From Saccoglossus kowalevskii (taxonomy: Eukaryota > Hemichordata > Enteropneusta > Harrimaniidae), in assembly GCF_000003605.2 (NCBI RefSeq), contig NW_003155237.1, positions 1,198,928 to 1,229,103 of the forward strand: a stretch of DNA of 30,176 nt, read 5' to 3'. Below are positions 1 through 10,400 of the stretch, in pieces; position 1 is the first letter of the stretch; every line of letters starts with the position of its first letter. Under the pieces are notes generated by a model. It saw only the letters and a list, made by a program, of their open reading frames with translations. It made no database searches and was not told where the DNA came from. The translations under genes and the position numbers were made by a program.

Positions 1-294
1 AAAAAAAATGTCGACAAGAAATAGTCATCGACAATGTTCAACAATATTTCAGTTCTTCATTGATTCTTCAATCTAAGTTCTTTTTACTCAAATAAATAGA
101 ATAATGAACGAATAATTAGGGGTGTGGTGAGAGTCACTGAATTATTTTTCTTCAGCTATTTCATACTGAAGAAAAAAGGGTACATAATCTTCTTTTAAAA
201 CTCGTCCAAGGAAGCAAATACTAACTGAAAAACGTGTTGATACTTGAATATGGGTGTCGTTTATTCTGACTTTGAACATTTATTTTTCTTGTAG

Positions 295-422
295 GTAAAC
301 GCACTGAAAGTGAAATTAGAGCGGAGGAAACTGAGATATTTTCCAGTATTTATAATGACTGCAAGGGACCTGCAAAATCGGATCATAAAAGTTACGGGAC
401 GATACCAAGGTTTTACTATAAG
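295..422 (+). CDS. PPP2R3C: PPP2R3C exon a (first in window)
   Basis: The acceptor is TTTTTCTTGTAG. The exon enters with two bases of a split codon and then reads KRTESEIRAEE to TIPRFYYK, ending in phase 0 at donor GTAGAT. The first residues correspond to about human residues 20-22. The segment before TIPRFYY is the least conserved part of the protein. No exon encoding the start Met is visible in 1-294. Confidence 0.93.
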
Positions 423-3400
423 GTAGATAAATAAAAGTCTTTGTGGTTAGTCGTACAGTATATGCACTAATTTAGTACTCACTTCAGAAATATTCATGTT
501 GAGATTATCATATGAAGAAGGAAAAGCTACAACGATATTGATCCTCTACAGAAGGCTTTTGTTTATTGGGTTTTGCCAAACATTGACATAAAAACAATTA
601 TTAGAAAAATTATTGGAATATTAGACATGGGTTTAAAATAGGGGTACTGTAGTCCTTTCATTTGTAATTACACGGATACAGAAGTAGATAATACTTTAGG
701 ATTTTTAAATTTCTGGGGGGATTAGGAGTCAGTTTAGGCAAGGGTTTTGGTGAAGTTTTGTTATTAGCAATGTTAAAATTATAATTTGTTAAGGGTGCGT
801 GATAGTTCTAAGAACATAATCTTTAATGACACAAGACACAAGTACAATAGTTTAGGAATATAGTTTTGAGGGAGACACCAAACTCTGTTCCCCTCTCCTA
901 CACCAAAGCCAAGATATTCAAAATCATGTGTATATAAAACTACACACACGGTTGGACCTCACTTAGATTTGTTCATTTCATGATGATTAGCAGAATCTTA
1001 CCCTTTAGAGCTGTAATGACTGGGTCGCTACAATTCATAGTAGTTGGCTATCTAGGCTGAATCTTTGAATGGACGGCAACGATAACAGTACTGTATTTAT
1101 CTCGGTTGTTCAAGAGTGGGAACTTCGGTAACAGTCGTGAACCTACGGCAATACGTCAATCACATAGGTCATTTATACTTAAATGATATCTTCTCTAATT
1201 TTGGTGAATATTTTTGTTATTTTTGGTAAAAAGTGATATTTTGGACTTGTTGAAAATTGCAAGCGTGATTGCTATTATATTATGCATATAGGCACCTCAG
1301 GTAGACCTCTCTCAGATTTGTTCATTTCATGATGGTATCTTAAATTCTCTAATTTAGGTGAATATTTCGTCATTTTTAGTAAAAAGTTATATTTTTGACT
1401 TCTTGTTGACAACCGCAAGTGTGATTGCTATTGTATTATACATATAGGCATTACAGTTGAACCTCACTTCGATTTGTTCATTTCGTGATATCTTCAATTC
1501 TTTAATTTTGAGATAAATATTTTCTTTCATTTTTGGTACAAAATGTTGAAAACTCAAAGTTTGATGGCTTTGATATTATACACACTGTATAGGTTATTGA
1601 CCAAACAAATTAATGATTTCAGTTAAATTTATTGAGGATTTAGTGCTTGCAATGTTTTTTGATCACCAGTCAGTTATCGATATAAAAAAGAGGTAATTAT
1701 ATATTATCAGAATGACCAAAATTACTTTATAAATCCCTTGAAAGCTGCTGCACTCAAATTAAGTCTACTTTAAATTGAGTTTCCATTTGCATCTCATCTT
1801 TATGTGCAATGTGCATAAAGCAGCAGCTTTTATTTTCTGGTCTTTGTAGACAATTAAACTAGACTTCATATTGTGAATACATGTACCTAAACATGATAAT
1901 TTTTAGTGTGCACCATAATTACAACTTTACAATAACGTAATGAAGAGACCATCATTCAAGAGGTAGAAATTTCAATAATGGTATAATTCTATTACCCTGT
2001 TAGATTGAATATTACTCTATGCACAGTTCATACTTATTTCTCCAATTTTTACAGCCACATTACAACTTTTTTATACAGAGGACATGTATGTGTTCTATGA
2101 CATCGACATCATAAAGTCAAAACAAAAATGATGCCTGTGAGCTGGGAATGATTTGATGTATATCGTTCACTGTGTTGTTGTTGATTGGGGAATAATTTTA
2201 ATTTTCTTCTAAATTTTAAAAGAAACTATGTATTATGTTTTTGTATGTGAATGTATTTGATGCTGTAAATAATTTGATAGAATCTATATGCTTCAAAATA
2301 ACCCTGAACTCTGTATGAAGATTTTATGGTTTGATAATTAAATATTATGTTTTCTTTCAGTTACCTGCAGAAGATGAAGTGTTATTACAAAAACTGAGAG
2401 AGGAATCAAGGTGGGTGTGTATACTTAAAAATACAATGAGTCCTAAAAAAGATTTAAATTTAGAAATAAGGCATGCAATATTACACTGAATGACAGGGTT
2501 GCATCATTGTAATTCACTACGTTCAATTACCCACCATAGACTCCGGTCAGTCAAAATTACTATTTTGAACTGTAGGCATTAATCTGCGATTCAGCCAATG
2601 GTGGAAAGAGAAATCTAGGTCAGGAAAAGCCCAATGACCTCAAAGATTTTCTTCCATGTCTTGTTATTAACGGTTCACAGCTTCTTCAGAAAACTCAGTC
2701 GAAAAACTAGGGACTGAATCGCACTGTTTTTGCTACAATGCACACTCGGTGCGGAGAAAAACAGAAGTGATCATAAGGCAAGATGGCGTCACCCTCTTTG
2801 CTTCGGCCACGTGGTGCGTGACATGAAAGAAATTCTATGAGGTCATGGGGCTTCCCCTGACGAGTTGGAAACCCTCTGCCTAACTTTGTATCAGTCACAA
2901 ATTAGAATTGTCAAATTTTCTCAAACTGTTTATTGTTTATCTTCCTCAGAGCTGTGTTTCTTCAAAGGAGAAGCAGAGAACTTCTGGATAATGATGAATT
3001 ACAGGTACAGTTGTATAGTATTCAAGATTCATATTGTGTTTGTGTGAAAGCATAGTCTACAATGCTTACAAACAAAGTTTCTATCTGTCTGACCTACTTG
3101 TATTATGAACATTGAAAAATATTAATAAATTCTTGTGTTTGAGTAAACTGTCTCAATTTGTTTCTGTATTTTTTATTCGTTCATCAGAATCTTTGGTTTC
3201 TTCTTGACAAACACCACACGCCACCTTTAGTTGGTGAAGATCAGATGATAAGTTATGATGATTTTCTCAAAGTTGCAGAGGAAGCAGGCCCAAAATGCAA
3301 GTAAGTACACACTGTGTAGACACACAATTTGAAAATTCAGTATTCAGTATTTCCCAGATGGTATATGACTATAGTAATGTGATGGATTTTTTTGAACATA

Positions 3401-6400
3401 AGATCTGTTTCATATTGAACCTTGGATATACTTGAGTGTAAGAATCCTCACACCACTTGTCATCTACATGTATTTGCAATTCAGTAATTCTTTCGATTAT
3501 AGGTATTTTACAATATACTCTCGAAGCCCTTTCTCTTAAATACATGCCCCTTGCTCCATTTCCTGTCATAAAACTCATTTTATTGCTAGTCATTTTACAA
3601 TTACACTAGCAAAACAGACTCACTTATTATTAGTACTATTTCTAGAATTGTGTATTTATCTTGCAATTTTGTGATCATCAATTTTTGTGACTTCAAATAG
3701 GATCTTGAGTGTATATCACACCAATTGCGTACATTTATCTTTTAAAACCTGGATTTACCATAATGAGGTTGGTGAACTTATCAATCCAACCCTAGCAAAC
3801 ACTTTTGTTCCACCCAGTAAAACATATCAACTGAAAATTGGTGGACTGCCAATGGAATACATTTAAATGCCTCATTATGCTGACATGTGATATATTTGTT
3901 TACAGACCGTTCTTTAGTGCAACAGTGTTTGCTAAACTTCTACAGACTGATCCCTATGGTAGGATATCCATCATGCAATTCTTTAACTACGTGATGAGGA
4001 AAGTCTGGCTGCACCAGACAAGGATCGGGCTCAGTTTATATGACGTGGCTGGGCAGGGATATCTTAAAGAGTCGGTAAGTTTCGTGATTAGTGATCAGTC
4101 TTACATTCTATTTGTTTCTAATACTTTGCCTTTTTATTTGTCATTCGTAATAACACAAGTAATAAATTTAATATAAAGAATATCTTCCACATAACTACAA
4201 AGTAACAATTCTGATACAGACAATATGACTTGTGTGATGTGTATATATGCTAGAGTTATCATATATACACCTCACATGTTGCAGGTTTGGTTTTGAAATT
4301 ATCAGGAGAATACCACAAAATATACACATGATACGATAAGATAAGATAAGATAATACAGCAATGGTATCAACCGACATGTAAAGTTGTATGCCATCCCTT
4401 ATTGCCTGAGTGTGTACTTTGTAGTATTCTTGTGATACATTTCCTTATCTTGAGGAATAACAGCCAAACAGGCTATTAACCCTCTGTGTTCAGTGACAGG
4501 ATGTATTCCATCACAGGCTACTGTTTTTTTCATGTAATGTAAATTAAGGAAACTGATGTCTATGACCTGGAACATGTTTGATGTTGTTGATGTATCCCAT
4601 ATAAGGGAAAAAATCTGTACATTAGAACAAGTGCAGATACCAATGATGACATAACATTTGCACATACATGCAATAAATCCTTTAGTCTCTTGCCATTCTT
4701 GTGTGAGTGTCAGACTTGACAAGAAAACTGCTGATGTACCTCTAAAACTCTTCTCTTCTTCCATAACAGGATCTTGAGAATTACATTCTAGAGCTGATAC
4801 CAACTCTTCCTCAGTTGGATGGACTAGAGAAGTCATTCTATTCATTTTATGTTTGTACAGCAGTTAGAAAATTTTTCTTTTTTCTTGACCCAATGCGAAC
4901 AGGTAAGAATATCAAATATTTCATAAATTAAATAAAACTATTGATTTCTAGCATTGGTTATAGACAAGGTGATGTCATCTAATGGCAGTACTGGTTCAAT
5001 ATGTACCAGTATATATAATATATGGTGAATATTTGGATTTCGTATTTCCTAATTTAAATCAAATTTCATTGTACCAACCAAACTCCATATATTTTGTAAA
5101 TATGTTATATTCCAATAGAGCAAATATCGAATACAGTGAACATATTGCATAGTATTAAAATAAGGATTAATTTTTATTTTTAGCTCCACTGTCGACGAAG
5201 TTATAGTATTACTGATTGCCCGTCGTCAACTTTACATTTTCGACTTCTTCTTAAAAACCACAAACTGTATAGCTGTGAAACTTTCTAGGAAGGTACCTTG
5301 GGTGATTCTCTCTCAGATTTGTTCATTTCGTGTGGATATGTTCAATTGTCTTATTTATAGCAAATATTTTTGTCATTTTTGGTCAAAAATGCTATTTTCG
5401 ACTTTTTCTTGAAAACCGCTAGTCCAAATGCTTTGATACTTGGTATGTAGGTACCTTGGGTGTACCTCTCTCACATTTGTTCATTTTGTAATGATATCTT
5501 CATTTCTCTAATTTTGATGAATATTTTTGTCATTTTTGGTAAAAAATTTTATTTTCGACTTCTCCTTGAAAACTGCTAGTCTGATTGCTTTGATATTGTA
5601 TGTGTAGGTACATCAAGTGGACCTCTGTCAGGTTTGTTGATTTTTTGATGACATCTTCAATTCTCTAATTTTGATGAATATTTTTGTCATTTTTAGTAAA
5701 AATTATATTTTCGACTTCTCCTTGAAAACTGCTTGTTCAATTGCTTTGATATTGTATATGTAGGTGTATTAGGTGGACCTCTGTCAGATTTGTTGATTTT
5801 GTGACAATATCTTCAATTCTCTAATTTTGATGAATATTTGCTCAAAAACATTATTTTCAACTTCTTTTTGAAAACTGCTTTTCCGATTGCTTTGTAACTT
5901 TATTTGTAGGTACCTTGGGTGAATCTGTCAGATTTGGTAATTTCATGACGATATCTTCAAATCTCTAATTTTATTGAAATATTCTCTGCAACAAAATCAA
6001 AAAAGTTGGTGTCTTGCGGATATTGAAACAGTTAGCATTAAGTTTAAATTGCTTCTTAGTCATTGCTTTCAGAGCATGCATCACAAACAGCGGAGCTATA
6101 TCAGCCGACAGGCTGCTAGTATAATCTTAAAATGTAAAATGCCATTGTCGTATTTTTTCTAAAAAATAACTGGATATATTATCAATTACATATTTAATAT
6201 ATTGTATGTCATTTACTAGATGATACAATATTTTTATTTACTAACTTCCAGGAAAAATCAAGATTCAAGACATTCTGGCTTGCAGTTTCCTGGATGATTT
6301 ATTGGAGCTGAGAGATGAAGACTTGCCTAAAGATGCACAGGATTCCAACTGGTTTTCAGCTCCATCAGCACTCCGAGTTTATGGTTAGTGTGTATTTATA

Positions 6401-9400
6401 CGTATGTCAGCCTGTCTGTGTGGCTATCCGTGTGTTAGATCTGCCTGTGTGTAGGGAGTCTGTCTGCATGCCAACCTGCCCAAGAGATAACCTAACTGTA
6501 TGTCAACCTGTCGGTATGTCAACCTGTCTGTGGTCTGACGTTTGTATGGAAATCTGTCTGTGTCTGTGTGTGTGTGTGTCTGTCTACATGTACTGTAACA
6601 GCCTTAACTTTTGTGAGAAACAAGTGTTTATGCAATTCACAAACAATGGGAAATTTACCTCGTGTAAATAAGGACTCTCATTGGCTTTTGTGAAATTTAG
6701 TTCCCATGAATGCCCTGACATTATCAAGGTTGGGAAAAGGTTTAGCAGTAATAATCTATCAACTGACTACTATCTAACTGAACTGACGATCACATTGCAG
6801 AAGTCATCGAACTTGAGTTAAATTTTGTACATTTCTTTTATCTCTAGGTCAGTATTTAAATCTTGATAAAGATCATAATGGTATGCTTAGCAAAGAAGAG
6901 TTATCTCGGTACGGCACTGGAACGTTAACTGATGTCTTCTTAGAAAGAGTCTTCCAAGAATGTCTTACATATGATGGTGAAATGGTAAGAATAACAAAAC
7001 ATGTTATGGCAAAACCTATTGTGCACTTACATGAATGCCAAAACAGTTTACAATGGAGTATTCAGATGTTGTTATTAAATCACATGTGTAAGTGTTGCAT
7101 CAATTATTATGGCAGAAGGTTTCTAACATTTTCAAGTTCACATAAACGGTCGGTGTTACTCTGAAATATTGAGCATGTATTAATTACTTGTTTTGCAACA
7201 AACTGGCAAAAATGCAGAAACTACATGCACTTCGCCATTTATGCCATTGGAATGATATCATTTGCATGAATATAAATTATCCATTTCAAATCTTTGTTAT
7301 TTGTTCAGTAAAAAAGTCATTCACATGATGGTGAATGTGTTTACTTTGTACACATGCTTCTAATTAAGCAATTACTGTATTATGTGCCAGTGATTACTTT
7401 GTGAGGTGGCATCTACATGTTATATCTTGCATTGAATTAATTAACTTTCCGTCAGGGGCAATAAGACATGTTTTCACTGAATCATCAAGGAATCTCTCTT
7501 GAGTGCAGTAAGACTCTATATTTTTTTTTTATTTCATGTACATAGGACTACAAGACGTATCTAGATTTTGTTCTCGCTTTAGAGAATAGGAAAGAACCAC
7601 AGGCATTACAGTATATGTTTAAACTCCTAGACGTACAAGCAAAAGGATATCTCAATGTGTTTGCACTCAACTTCTTTTTCAGGGTAAGTATTTAACTAAA
7701 TTTAGACTCTATGACTTGGAGCTCTTCACAGTCAGTCTGCTGCCCTAACTCTCTCAGATTGGAGTCACTGTGTCATACAAAATTGCCATTCTCTTTAAAA
7801 ACTACATAATGTAAATTATTGGCTTACCTGTAGTAAAGTAAAGTAAAGTGAAGTCATATAGTGGAAAAATGTCTTTTGTCTGTCAAGCTCAATTGTCAGT
7901 TACCATACTGAACAATAATTTTTATGCAATTAGTATTACCATCTCTCAATTGAAAAAGAGCTATTTCAGTTTTCCCCCTACCCCTGCATAATTTTTTTTT
8001 AAATACAAACTTTGTCATAAATGTGGGTTTCATAATTAATATTTCCACCTGCAGACAGGTTCCAAAGTTGCCAATATTTTTGTGATCTGCTAAAAACAGT
8101 GCAATTTCAAACATCATTTATCTATACGCTCAATCCTCTCATCGCACAAGGAGACTAATATTCTGAACATTGATATACCATACCTTTCCTAGGGTTGGTA
8201 ATGGGCCATTCTCAAGTTTCATGATCATTAATATTCAAGGTGTTGGTACATTTTGTATGGATGTTGATGAAAAATAGATTTATCTGAAATACAATGACTG
8301 TCATTAAATTACGTATTGTCAATCATCATGCATAGATAACTGTTCATGGAGTAATCCAACCTAAAATATGTAAACACAGCAGAAAAAAAAATCAACACTG
8401 AATTTTCGGTTAAAAAATAATTGCATCTTCAAACAAAGTACTTTTAGTAATCAACATGATACAGCATGCTATACAGACAATAGCCAATGGGTTAAATTAC
8501 TAAGTCAGACAAATGTACATATACAGAACAAGCCATGTGTAGTTTTAATATATTGATCTTTAGCAGCTAGTAACATAACACCGTACTCATTGATTTCTAC
8601 AGGCGATTCAAGAGCAGATGAAAATGCATGGTCAAGAACCAGTGTCTTTTGCTGACGTCAAAGATGAAATATTTGACATGGTAAAACCAGATGATCCATT
8701 GAAGGTCACCTTGCAGGATTTGATTAACAGGTTAGTAAAAATAGTTTCCTTATCTACTATCCTGTTATATAAAGCTACATAAAGTGTTTTTCGGAATGTC
8801 TAACAATTTGTAAAATACATTTCAATAACACAGTGTATAGGTGGTATATCGCCGAGTGTTATTGATTTGAACAGAGTGTCTCAGAAACTAGACTAGGCTG
8901 TCTGCTTTTGAAAATAAAGAAATGAAATAAAAAGTGGCTAAAATACATAATAGTTTTTAGTTTTTCTGAAATAGAGGAGTAGTCAGGAAAAAAAACACCT
9001 TGAGTTTCTTGTTCAGGCTGCTGATAATATTCATGTGCTAAATGTTTGTATATCATGTGGCCTGGTAGGTGGAGCACAGTGCATACACGATTTAGCACTA
9101 CCTAACCTGTTGGCATTCATCCACGATGAACATTTCAACAAACCTGTTGTTGCTGATTGTCCTGGATGTTTTGTGGGTTGACAATTACAATACTGACTAA
9201 ACACATTCATCTAAGGGTAAAGCGAAAAGTTGAAAATTGAATGTTAATTAATCACTAGTAGGAAATCATGCCAGTTTAGTGCAGATGTGCGAGGGTCATT
9301 TATTTATTCATGATCATTCTATCATTTCACATTTCTGCTATTTTCTGGTCTTATTTTCTTAATTTCTGTATTACAAAATACAATAATATTTGTCTACTGC

Positions 9401-9571
9401 TTTGTTTTTTACATTTATTTATGTAACATAAATTCATTTCTCATTAACAGTGGACAAGGTGAAACAGTGACCAGTATACTAATTGATTTGAATGGCTTCT
9501 GGACGTATGAAAATCGTGAAGTGTTAGTTGCCGAAGCTAACGCAGATGACTTACAGGAACAGGAGGTTTGA
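295..9571 (+). CDS. PPP2R3C: PPP2R3C (PP2A regulatory subunit B'' gamma), 11 exons, 5' end missing
   Basis: Joined exons: 295-422, 2361-2410, 2950-3004, 3188-3300, 3906-4074, 4770-4902, 6252-6383, 6848-6984, 7546-7683, 8603-8730, 9451-9571. All introns are GT/AG and all phases agree, giving 433 complete residues plus the end of one split codon. The product matches vertebrate PPP2R3C almost colinearly to its C-terminus. Examples are IPRFYY, LPAEDEVLLQKLREESR, ISIMQFFNYVMRKVWLHQTR and FFFFLDP. The family binds the PP2A A/C core as a B''-type regulatory subunit and uses EF-hands for Ca2+. A canonical EF loop (DKDHNGMLSKEE) sits at partial-protein residues 266-277, and EF-like loops are seen near 211-222 and around KLLDVQAKGYL. 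Vertebrate proteins are about 453 aa, so only about 20 N-terminal residues (an upstream exon) are missing. No frame damage is seen. Intron 6 hosts a HINE-like element. Confidence 0.97.
423..2360 (+). other. PPP2R3C intron with degenerate 157-bp repeat units
   Basis: A 1.9-kb GT/AG intron, AT-rich and CpG-poor. Apart from the repeat-derived stretches at about 943-990 and 1186-1600, nothing was recognised. No conserved coding segment was seen on either strand. Confidence 0.7.
943..1600 (+). repeat. degenerate array of the HINE core repeat, no ends
   Basis: Stretches at about 943-990 and 1186-1600 match the about 157-bp core unit of the two intact elements. Shared markers are GATTTGTTCATTTC, CTCTAATTTTGGTGAATATT and GACTTCTTGTTGA. 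Copies of the TTTGTTCATTTC marker sit near 969, 1318 and 1474, so the last two are one unit apart. The first two are separated by unrelated sequence. No TAGCTCCGCTG start or CAGCGGAGCTA end was found, so this is an old fragment. Confidence 0.7.
2361..2410 (+). CDS. PPP2R3C: PPP2R3C exon b
   Basis: A 50-nt exon between acceptor TTTCTTTCAG and donor GTGGGT. It encodes LPAEDEVLLQKLREES plus two bases of Arg. The residue string is essentially identical to the vertebrate protein. Confidence 0.95.
2950..3004 (+). CDS. PPP2R3C: PPP2R3C exon c
   Basis: A 55-nt exon after TTATCTTCCTCAG. It completes the split Arg and then encodes AVFLQRRSRELLDNDELQ, ending in phase 0 at GTACAG. It is too short to stand out as an open frame and was found by colinearity with the family. 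Confidence 0.95.
3188..3300 (+). CDS. PPP2R3C: PPP2R3C exon d
   Basis: Acceptor TCATCAG, donor GTAAGT. It encodes NLWFLLDKHHTPP to DDFLKVAEEAGPKC plus two bases of Lys. This is the N-terminal EF-like region of B'' gamma. Confidence 0.96.
3906..4074 (+). CDS. PPP2R3C: PPP2R3C exon e
   Basis: Acceptor TTTGTTTACAG, donor GTAAGT. It encodes PFFSATVFAKLLQTDPYGR, then the almost invariant core ISIMQFFNYVMRKVWLHQTR, and IGLSLYDVAGQGYLKES, whose last part is a degenerate EF-hand loop. It is the longest and most conserved exon of the gene. Confidence 0.97.
4334..4354 (+). repeat. short (GATAA)n microsatellite
   Basis: Four near-perfect GATAA copies in intron 5 of PPP2R3C. They contain GATA-factor core sites but are most simply a microsatellite. 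Confidence 0.6.
4770..4902 (+). CDS. PPP2R3C: PPP2R3C exon f
   Basis: Acceptor TTCCATAACAG, donor GTAAGA. It runs from DLENYILELIPTLPQLDGL through SFYSFYVCTAVRKFFFFLD to PMRT, ending in phase 1. The last residues open an EF-like loop that is completed by the next exon across a 1.35-kb intron. Confidence 0.97.
5181..6120 (+). mobile_element. Helentron/HINE-like element 1 (pearl-like, tandem core)
   Basis: The left end is TAGCTCCACTGTCGACGAAG. The right side has the inverted copy CAGCGGAGCTA at 6088-6098, followed by a 3' hairpin CAGCC-GACA-GGCTG at 6102-6115 and a CTAGT terminus. Between them are about five imperfect direct repeats; their TTTGTT markers fall near 5319, 5477, 5634, 5790 and 5934, giving a period of about 157 bp with a shorter last unit. 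Subterminal inverted repeats, a 3' hairpin and a core tandem array are the known architecture of Helentron-associated interspersed elements and oyster pearl elements. There is no coding capacity, so it is non-autonomous. The family assignment is inferred from structure. Confidence 0.75.
6252..6383 (+). CDS. PPP2R3C: PPP2R3C exon g
   Basis: Acceptor CTAACTTCCAG, donor GTTAGT. It encodes KIKIQDILACSFLDDLLELR, a variable DEDLPKDAQDS linker and NWFSAPSALRVY, leaving phase 1. The donor is followed at once by a CTGTCTGT-rich minisatellite. Confidence 0.97.
6395..6592 (+). repeat. CTGTCTGT-rich minisatellite in PPP2R3C intron
   Basis: Degenerate repeats of roughly 20 bp built on TATGTCAACCTGTCTGTG pass into TCTGTGTGTGTGTGTG. 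They start just inside the intron, after the donor at 6384. An open frame through the repeat is an artefact of this sequence. Confidence 0.7.
6848..6984 (+). CDS. PPP2R3C: PPP2R3C exon h (canonical EF-hand)
   Basis: Acceptor TTTATCTCTAG, donor GTAAGA. It encodes QYLNLDKDHNGMLSKEELSR, with D, D, N and E at EF-loop positions 1, 3, 5 and 12, so Ca2+ binding is expected. It continues YGTGTLTDVFLERVFQECLT to YDGEM and ends in phase 0. Confidence 0.97.
7546..7683 (+). CDS. PPP2R3C: PPP2R3C exon i
   Basis: Acceptor CATGTACATAG follows a T-rich tract; donor GTAAGT. The exon has 46 codons, from DYKTYLDFVLALENRKEP to KLLDVQAKGYLNVFALNFFF and R. It contains a second, degenerate EF loop. Confidence 0.97.
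7685..8602 (+). other. PPP2R3C intron, no internal gene seen
   Basis: AT-rich intron with a short (GTAAA)n run near 7832-7850. Nothing else was recognised on either strand. Confidence 0.6.
8603..8730 (+). CDS. PPP2R3C: PPP2R3C exon j
   Basis: Acceptor TTTCTACAG, donor GTTAGT. It encodes AIQEQMKMHGQEPVSFADVK, DEIFDMVKPDDPLK and VTLQDLIN, leaving two bases of Ser. Confidence 0.97.
8731..9450 (+). other. PPP2R3C last intron, no internal gene seen
   Basis: AT-rich GT/AG intron. No repeat, RNA gene or conserved coding signal was recognised. Confidence 0.6.
9451..9571 (+). CDS. PPP2R3C: PPP2R3C terminal exon with stop
   Basis: Acceptor TTCTCATTAACAG. It encodes GQGETVTSILIDLNGFWTYE, then NREVLVAEANADDLQEQEV and TGA at 9569-9571. 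The acidic C-terminal tail is variable in the family and similar in length to the vertebrate one. Confidence 0.97.
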
Positions 9572-10400
9572 TTCGAAATACAGCATTTTGTCAACACCTT
9601 CATTTTATTTTCTGATGTAACGTGTGAAGGCCTATATCAAGACATCAAAGCCTTGAGTGTTTTATACAGCACTGACATTTTTACATCACTATATTGTTTT
9701 CTAGGAAGCGGTTTAAAACGGGGCATCTGCTGATTACTCAAATTACATTACCGGGTACACTATAGTCAGTGATCTCAAATCTCAAATGTATGTTGCAGAC
9801 ATCGCAAGAAAATAATCAGTGTGAACTAATCACTTTGTAAAGATAAAATTCTATATCAGTTATTATTTACCCAATCGTATGACTCATTTTCTTTATTTCA
9901 TTAGACCATAGGGAGAATCATGGGTGGTCAGAGTGTCCTGTGTTGTATTAAAATTAAAAATGTTATTTATAGAAAATTGTTGAAATAGTATTTCTATATA
10001 ATATGATGTATTAGTCCAGCAGAGTTGTTAAATTATCTCACATGTCTTTCAGAAAGTTATTGTAAATATCAGCTTTCTACTTCCAAGTAAAATTCATATT
10101 ATTTTTTTAATCAATCTTTTAATGTACATGATAGGGTTCACATGTTGTTTCTTTCGAATGTTTTTAAATACATGTACCTGTGTCTTTGTACATAAAATGG
10201 GTTTGTTATCATGTTTTACTTTTTAGTTACTACTGAGATATTTGCTTGTACATGTAGCCATACCTTGTTTTTCCCTTCCATGGCCAAGCTCTATAGCTAA
10301 TATGATTTATAAATAGCACAGTTTTCTCAGTGTTGTGTGTGTTCAGCTTAGGCTGATTTTGCTGTACATAATTTTTGTAATAAAGCAATTTTTCTCAAAA
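9572..10400 (+). other. PPP2R3C: PPP2R3C 3' untranslated region (inferred extent)
   Basis: AT-rich and CpG-poor sequence after the stop codon with no coding signal. It ends at the first AATAAA that is followed by a short A run and a GT-rich stretch. The extent is inferred from that signal. Confidence 0.6.
10379..10384 (+). promoter_or_regulatory. polyadenylation signal AATAAA of PPP2R3C
   Basis: AATAAA lies about 13 nt before a CAAAAAAA cleavage-like site. A GT-rich downstream element, TGTTGATTGTGTTGGT, follows. CpG density rises within a few hundred bases, consistent with the transcript ending here. Confidence 0.65.

Noticed and set aside
4399-4845. 148-codon minus-strand frame.
   Set aside because: It is the antisense shadow of PPP2R3C exon f and its intron, with no family resemblance.
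6315-6671. 118-codon + strand frame.
   Set aside because: It overlaps PPP2R3C exon g in another frame and runs into the CTGTCTGT minisatellite; Cys/Val periodicity comes from the repeat.
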